From assembly GCA_000719105.1 (NCBI GenBank), contig JODX01000003.1:62001-126000 (forward strand): DNA of 64,000 nt, given 5' to 3'. The DNA is from Streptomyces sclerotialus (GTDB taxonomy: Bacteria > Actinomycetota > Actinomycetes > Streptomycetales > Streptomycetaceae). The notes beneath the pieces were generated by a model. That model had not been told where the DNA came from and did no database searches. It worked only from the letters and a program-made list of their open reading frames with translations. A program made the position numbers and the translations under genes. Each line of letters starts with the position of its first letter. Within the stretch, counting starts at the first letter, position 1. Positions 57,385 to 64,000 of this stretch are shown here, piece by piece.

Positions 57385-57969
57385 ATGTCCGAGGTGAAGA
57401 TCACCGCCGAGGCTCGTACCGAGTTCGGCAAGGGCGCCGCCCGTCGTATCCGCCGTGACAACAAGGTCCCGGGTGTGCTGTACGGCCACGGTTCCGAGCC
57501 GCTGCACCTGACGCTGCCGGGTCACGAGCTGCTGCTGGCGCTGCGTACCCCGAACGTCCTGATCGCGCTGGACATCGAGGGCAAGGGCAACGAGCTGGCG
57601 ATCCCGAAGGCCGTGCAGCGCGACCCGCTGAAGGGCTTCCTGGAGCACGTCGACCTGCTGCTGGTGAAGCGCGGCGAGAAGGTCAACGTCGAGATCCCGG
57701 TCCACACCGAGGGTGAGCTGGCCGCGGGCGGCAACCTGCTGGAGCACGTCCTGGCCGCGCTGCCGGTCGAGGCCGAGGCCACGCACATCCCCGAGTCCGT
57801 GACCGTCTCCGTCGAGGGTCTGGAGGCCGGTGCCTCCGTCCTCGCCAAGGACATCACCCTGCCGTCGGGCGTGTCGCTGGCCGTCGAGGAGGACGCGGTG
57901 GTCCTCCAGGTGCTGGCCGCTCAGGCGGAGGAGCCGTCGGCCGAGGGCGCCGAGGGCGCGGAGGCCTGA
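57385..57969 (+). CDS. rplY: 50S ribosomal protein L25, CTC/TL5 general stress form
   Basis: A 194-residue protein. It has the 5S rRNA-binding L25 domain (about 1-95, EARTEFGKGAARRIRRDNKV, then VLYGHGSEPLHL) and the extra C-terminal TL5/CTC domain (about 96-185, VDLLLVKRGEKVNVEIPV). The acidic tail is Glu/Ala-rich. It binds the central protuberance of the 50S subunit; the CTC form is stress-linked in Bacillus. GAGGAG precedes ATG 57385. The order prs-rplY-pth is conserved among bacteria. Confidence 0.94.
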   Translation: MSEVKITAEARTEFGKGAARRIRRDNKVPGVLYGHGSEPLHLTLPGHELLLALRTPNVLIALDIEGKGNELAIPKAVQRDPLKGFLEHVDLLLVKRGEKVNVEIPVHTEGELAAGGNLLEHVLAALPVEAEATHIPESVTVSVEGLEAGASVLAKDITLPSGVSLAVEEDAVVLQVLAAQAEEPSAEGAEGAEA

Positions 57970-58022
57970 TCTCCGTAGGGGATTCCCGTCCGGGGTCCTG
58001 AAGGCCCCGGGGCAGAATCTTC

Positions 58023-58067
58023 GTCAGCCGCCGGGCCCGCGCCGCGTGCGTGGGTCCGGCGGCTGAC
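58023..58067 (+). terminator. Terminator of rplY
   Basis: GTCAGCCGCCGG (58023-58034) pairs perfectly with CCGGCGGCTGAC (58056-58067), about 54 bp after the L25 stop and 68 bp before pth. Confidence 0.8.
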
Positions 58068-58135
58068 GTGTATCAACGAGGTGCGCGCGACGACGCGGGA
58101 CGGCGGCCGGCCGCTGGACGCATACGTGAGGAGAC

Positions 58136-58738
58136 ATGGACGTGACGACCGACGCGGGTGCCCCCTGGCTCGTCGTGGGCCTGGGCAATCCGGGCCCCGG
58201 GTACGCCATGAACCGGCACAACGTGGGGTTCATGGTGGTGGATCTGCTGGCGGAGCGGATCGGCGGGAAGTTCAAGCGGGCCCAGAAGGCGCAGGCGCAG
58301 GTGGTCGAGGGGCGGATCGGTCCGCCGGGGCCGGGCAGCCGGCGGGTGGTGCTGGTCAAGCCGATGTCGTACATGAACCTGTCGGGCGGTCCGGTGAACG
58401 CGTTGCGCGAGTTCTACAAGGTGCCGGTGGGCAACATCGTGGCCGTCCATGACGAGCTGGACATCGATTACGGCACGCTGCGGCTGAAGCTGGGTGGCGG
58501 GGACAACGGTCACAACGGGCTGAAGTCGATGACGAAGGCGATGGGTGCGGACTACCACCGGGTGCGCTTCGGGATCGGGCGTCCGCCGGGCCGGATGCAG
58601 GTGGCGGATTTCGTGCTGAAGGACTTCTCTCCGGCGGAGCGCAAGGAGCTGGACTACTTCGTGGACCGGGCGGCGGACTCGGTGGAGTGCCTTCTGGCGG
58701 AGGGGCTGGAGCGGGCGCAGAGCGCGTACAACTCCTGA
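58136..58738 (+). CDS. pth: Peptidyl-tRNA hydrolase
   Basis: A 200-residue enzyme that frees tRNA from prematurely released peptidyl-tRNA. It has GLGNPG (15-20), the catalytic His28 in [18 protein letters not shown], and [30 protein letters not shown] (partial run with the conserved Asp and Asn). GAGGAGAC precedes ATG 58136. It follows rplY after a terminator, so it probably has its own promoter. Confidence 0.95.
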   Translation: MDVTTDAGAPWLVVGLGNPGPGYAMNRHNVGFMVVDLLAERIGGKFKRAQKAQAQVVEGRIGPPGPGSRRVVLVKPMSYMNLSGGPVNALREFYKVPVGNIVAVHDELDIDYGTLRLKLGGGDNGHNGLKSMTKAMGADYHRVRFGIGRPPGRMQVADFVLKDFSPAERKELDYFVDRAADSVECLLAEGLERAQSAYNS

Positions 58739-58863
58739 GCGCCTTGCTGCCGTGTGACCGCGGGTCGATGTACGCGGACAACTGCGGACTTGTCCTCCGC
58801 TTCTCCGCTCCTCCTCACCCGCCTTCTCCTCGGCGGAGTTGACCGACCGCAGTTCCATGGCCA

Positions 58864-59373
58864 ATGATCCCGGCCATGCCTGCCAGCTCCGCGTCCCGTA
58901 AGACCCGCCAGGGCACCCGCGTCATGCTGCGCTTCGGGCGGCTCGCGGCGATGGCCACGGTCACGGCGCTGATCCTGATCGCGGGCGTGTGGGCGTCCTG
59001 GGGCACGGCCCAGCATGTGATGCTCACCAAGGGGCGCGAGCGCGGCGCGATCGAGGTGACGCGGTGCGGCGGGGGTACGTGCAGTGGTCCGTACACGCCG
59101 GTGTCCGTCGGTTCGCGGGCCCGGGAGAGCGTCGACATCGCCGATTCGGTCGCCGTGGCGGAGGGGCGGACGTACGCGGTCGTACTGAAGCCGAGCAGTG
59201 GCGAGGCGGTGCGTTCGGGTCCGGGCGGGATGCTGTACGCGTGGGTTCCGCTGGGCGGGGCGCTGCTGCTGGCGTCGGTGGTGGTCGCGGGCGGGCTGCG
59301 GCGGACGCGGGCCGCGTGGGTGCTGGCCGTGTCCGGGATCGCGCTGCTGACGGCGGCGTTCGTGGCGGTCTGA
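58864..59373 (+). CDS. Small membrane protein of unknown function
   Basis: A 169-residue protein with a hydrophobic helix near residues 27-48 and two more at ~124-142 and 150-168. They enclose an extracytoplasmic loop with the Cys pair TRCGGGTCSGPYTPV. The layout suggests a small cell-envelope protein. There is no clear RBS for ATG 58864, and ATG 58876 is an alternative start. It shares a bidirectional terminator with ppc. Confidence 0.62.
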   Translation: MIPAMPASSASRKTRQGTRVMLRFGRLAAMATVTALILIAGVWASWGTAQHVMLTKGRERGAIEVTRCGGGTCSGPYTPVSVGSRARESVDIADSVAVAEGRTYAVVLKPSSGEAVRSGPGGMLYAWVPLGGALLLASVVVAGGLRRTRAAWVLAVSGIALLTAAFVAV

Positions 59374-59392
59374 GACCCGGTCCGACGAAGGG

Positions 59393-59427
59393 GATGCCCC
59401 CGTGCTCATGCCGAGCACGGGGGCATC
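59393..59427. terminator. Bidirectional terminator before ppc's end
   Basis: GATGCCCCCGTGCTC and GAGCACGGGGGCATC form a 15-bp perfect stem with a 5-nt loop between convergent genes. Confidence 0.88.
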
Positions 59428-59448
59428 GTCCTGAAGAGGTGCTGTGCC

Positions 59449-62181
<2,733 letters not shown>

Positions 62182-62354
62182 AGGTGCGGCTCCTTGCAGT
62201 TGCAGTGTTGAAGCTCGTCTGGGAGGGAACCCGGGTGCAGGCCGGTCGGCTGCGCCGCGTGCGGCCGGGCATCCGGGCAGGGAAACACAGCGGACCGCGC
62301 TGTCCGACCGATTCAAGGATAGGTGTCGATGGGGACGCGCAGGTTCACGGGCCC

Positions 62355-62413
62355 TTGCCGCCGGGCGCCGCGCTGCCATACTTACGATGCCGTAGGTTAC
62401 GGAACCGTAGGGA
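62355..62413 (+). promoter_or_regulatory. Desaturase promoter with overlapping palindromic operators
   Basis: TTGCCG (62355-62360) and CATACT/TACTTA (about 62377-62384) form a plausible promoter. Overlapping inverted repeats follow at once: CCGTA-GGT-TACGG (62390-62402) and TACGG-AA-CCGTA (62398-62409). They fit a TetR-type repressor, and a TetR gene lies just downstream of the desaturase. The rest of the 302-bp ppc/desaturase gap shows no gene. Confidence 0.6.
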
Positions 62414-62483
62414 ACGCATCCATGCCCCACAGGCCGTTGCCGCAGGCATCCGCCTCGACCCTCGACCCCACAGGGGACGCTCC

Positions 62484-63611
62484 ATGACCACAAGCTCCGA
62501 TGTGATCGAAGACGCCCCGTCGGACGATCCCAAAGGAACCAAGGCATCCACGGCATCCACGACTCCCATGGCATCCACGGCGTCCGAGGGCGCCGCGGAA
62601 CCTGGGGTCTCCGCAGCCTCCCCGGCCGACGCGGCTGATCCGGCGGCCGTCTCCCGGCCGCTCTCGGCCACGCTGGGCGGCGAGCAGAAGCGTTCGATCG
62701 AGCAGATCACGCTGCTGGCGTTCATCACCGTCCCGTTCCTGGCACTGGTGGCGGCGGTACCGCTGGCCTGGGGCTGGGGCGTGAGCTGGCTGGACCTCGG
62801 CCTGCTGGTGTTCTTCTACTTCCTGGGCTGCCACGGCATCACGATCGGCTTCCATCGTCATTTCACGCACGGTTCGTTCAAGGCGAAGCGCCCGCTGAAG
62901 GTCGCGCTGGCGATCGCGGGCTCGATGGCGGTCGAGGGGCCGCTGGTGCGCTGGGTGGCGGACCACCGCAAGCACCACAAGTTCTCCGACGCCGAGGGCG
63001 ATCCCCACTCGCCCTGGCGCTACGGGGAAACGGTCCCGGCGCTGCTGAAGGGCCTGTGGTGGGCGCACCTCGGCTGGATGTTCGACGAGGAGCAGACGCC
63101 GCAGGACAAGTACGCCCCGGACCTGATCAAGGACCGGACGCTCCGGGCGGTCTCGCGGCAGTTCGTCCTGTGGACGACGGTGTCCCTCGCCCTCCCCGCG
63201 CTGATCGGCGGCCTGGTGACGATGTCGTGGTGGGGCGCGTTCACGGCGTTCTTCTGGGGCTCCCTGGTGCGGGTGGCCCTCCTCCACCACGTCACCTGGT
63301 CGATCAACTCGATCTGCCACGCGGTCGGCAAGCGCCCGTTCAAGTCGCGTGACCGCTCCGGCAACGTGTGGTGGCTGGCCGTCCTCTCCTGCGGCGAGTC
63401 CTGGCACAACCTGCACCACGCGGACCCGACCTCCGCGCGGCACGGCGTGGAGCGCGGCCAGCTGGACTCCTCCGCCCGTCTCATCCGCTGGTTCGAGCAG
63501 CTCGGCTGGGCGTACGACGTGCGCTGGCCGTCACGCTCGCGTATCGATTCCCGCCGCAACACGGACCGGGACAGCTCCCGGCGCAAGAAGGCGGCCGTCA
63601 ACGCGGCATGA
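62484..63611 (+). CDS. Membrane fatty acid (acyl-CoA) desaturase
   Basis: A 375-residue di-iron membrane desaturase. After a ~65-residue Ala/Ser/Thr-rich N-terminal extension come hydrophobic helices and the three His boxes: HRHFTH (124-129), HRKHHKFSD (161-169) and [11 protein letters not shown]. The spacing matches delta-9 acyl-CoA/stearoyl desaturases. It introduces a double bond to adjust membrane fluidity. AGGGGACG precedes ATG 62484. A TetR regulator gene begins 7 bp after its stop. Confidence 0.92.
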   Translation: MTTSSDVIEDAPSDDPKGTKASTASTTPMASTASEGAAEPGVSAASPADAADPAAVSRPLSATLGGEQKRSIEQITLLAFITVPFLALVAAVPLAWGWGVSWLDLGLLVFFYFLGCHGITIGFHRHFTHGSFKAKRPLKVALAIAGSMAVEGPLVRWVADHRKHHKFSDAEGDPHSPWRYGETVPALLKGLWWAHLGWMFDEEQTPQDKYAPDLIKDRTLRAVSRQFVLWTTVSLALPALIGGLVTMSWWGAFTAFFWGSLVRVALLHHVTWSINSICHAVGKRPFKSRDRSGNVWWLAVLSCGESWHNLHHADPTSARHGVERGQLDSSARLIRWFEQLGWAYDVRWPSRSRIDSRRNTDRDSSRRKKAAVNAA

Positions 63612-63618
63612 TGGGCGG

Positions 63619-64000
63619 GTGGCGACCGACTCGAGCAGTAATCCCAGCAGCGACAAGCAGCGGCGCACTCGCCGGACCCGGATGACGGGTGCCGAGAGAC
63701 GCCAGCAGCTCCTGGAGATCGGTCGTACGCTCTTCGCCGCCAAGGGTTTCGAGGGCACGTCGGTGGAGGAGATCGCGGCGAAGGCCGGGGTCTCCAAGCC
63801 GGTGGTGTACGAGCACTTCGGCGGCAAGGAGGGCCTGTACGCAGTGGTGGTGGACCGGGAGATGCGCCGTCTGCTGGACATGGTGACCAGCTCCCTGACG
63901 GCCGGCCACCCCCGCGAGCTGTGCGAGCAGGCCGCCTTCGCCCTCCTGGACTACATCGAGGAGTACACGGACGGCTTCCGCATCCTGGTCCGCGACTCCC
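63619..64000 (+). CDS. TetR-family regulator, 3' end beyond the window
   Basis: The gene runs off the window after 127 codons. A basic N-terminus (KQRRTRRTRMTGAERR) precedes a TetR HTH at ~30-75: IGRTLFAAKGFEGTSVEEIAA, then AGVSKPVVYEHFGGKEGLY. The start of the ligand-binding domain is also visible. It lies 7 bp after the desaturase, so it is co-transcribed with it and probably represses it through the palindromes at 62390-62409. GTG 63619 is the likely start; ATG 63682 is an alternative. Confidence 0.88.
   Translation, partial: MATDSSSNPSSDKQRRTRRTRMTGAERRQQLLEIGRTLFAAKGFEGTSVEEIAAKAGVSKPVVYEHFGGKEGLYAVVVDREMRRLLDMVTSSLTAGHPRELCEQAAFALLDYIEEYTDGFRILVRDS

Overview
The window is high-GC actinobacterial chromosome and almost certainly comes from a Streptomyces. 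The codon third positions are strongly G/C, GTG and TTG starts are common, and the gene order eno / divIC / DUF501 / ppx / ndh and mfd ... glmU / prs / rplY(ctc) / pth / ppc / desaturase / TetR is the order I know from the Streptomyces core. It also carries bldA, the tRNA-Leu(UUA) developmental regulator. I see no insertion sequence, prophage, integrase or CRISPR array.

Layout. 1-1942: end of a DUF4388-like/winged-helix protein gene followed by two Roadblock/LC7 protein genes. 2.2-12 kb: APC permease, RpiR-type regulator, cystathionine beta-synthase, SGNH hydrolase, thiolase and small conserved proteins. 12-18.6 kb: Bax inhibitor-1 protein, bldA, a MacB/FtsX-type ABC exporter and a cyclopropane-fatty-acid synthase. 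18.7-24.1 kb: NDH-2 NADH dehydrogenase, exopolyphosphatase, DUF501, DivIC and enolase. 24.4-26.7 kb: two secreted resuscitation-promoting factors (Rpf + LysM), the first behind a clear ydaO-type c-di-AMP riboswitch. 26.8-32.5 kb: cytochrome P450, MazG, a SurA-like lipoprotein and a Ser/Thr kinase-TPR protein overlapping a small membrane protein. 32.6-36.5 kb: a HTH/N6-methylase/TRD protein with an altered catalytic motif, a lipoprotein and a secreted HNH nuclease-like protein. 36.5-46.9 kb: Mfd, a second FtsX/ATPase ABC pair, an EmrB/QacA-type MFS pump and a coiled-coil DivIVA-like protein.

47.1-51.7 kb is the most unusual part. Four adjacent genes encode predicted nucleic-acid-attacking domains together with SUKH-superfamily immunity domains: a fusion with a PG-type deaminase and SUKH-4, a fusion of a WHH HNH/Endo VII nuclease with SUKH, a free YwqJ-type deaminase and a free SUKH-3 protein. 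They are transcribed divergently from a 243-bp gap with repeated GGTCACC/GGTGACC half-sites. No secretion or trafficking domain is visible, so this looks like an intracellular or otherwise non-classical toxin-immunity system.

51.9-64 kb: an orphan histidine kinase, a HTH plus LAGLIDADG-like protein next to tRNA-Gln(UUG), then glmU, prs, rplY/ctc, pth, a small membrane protein, ppc, and a desaturase with its probable TetR regulator (cut by the window end). Several perfect hairpins mark transcription ends. One ~156-160 bp structured repeat occurs twice (40281-40440 and 51730-51885). I saw no in-frame TTA codon in any called gene, so none appears to be a direct bldA target.
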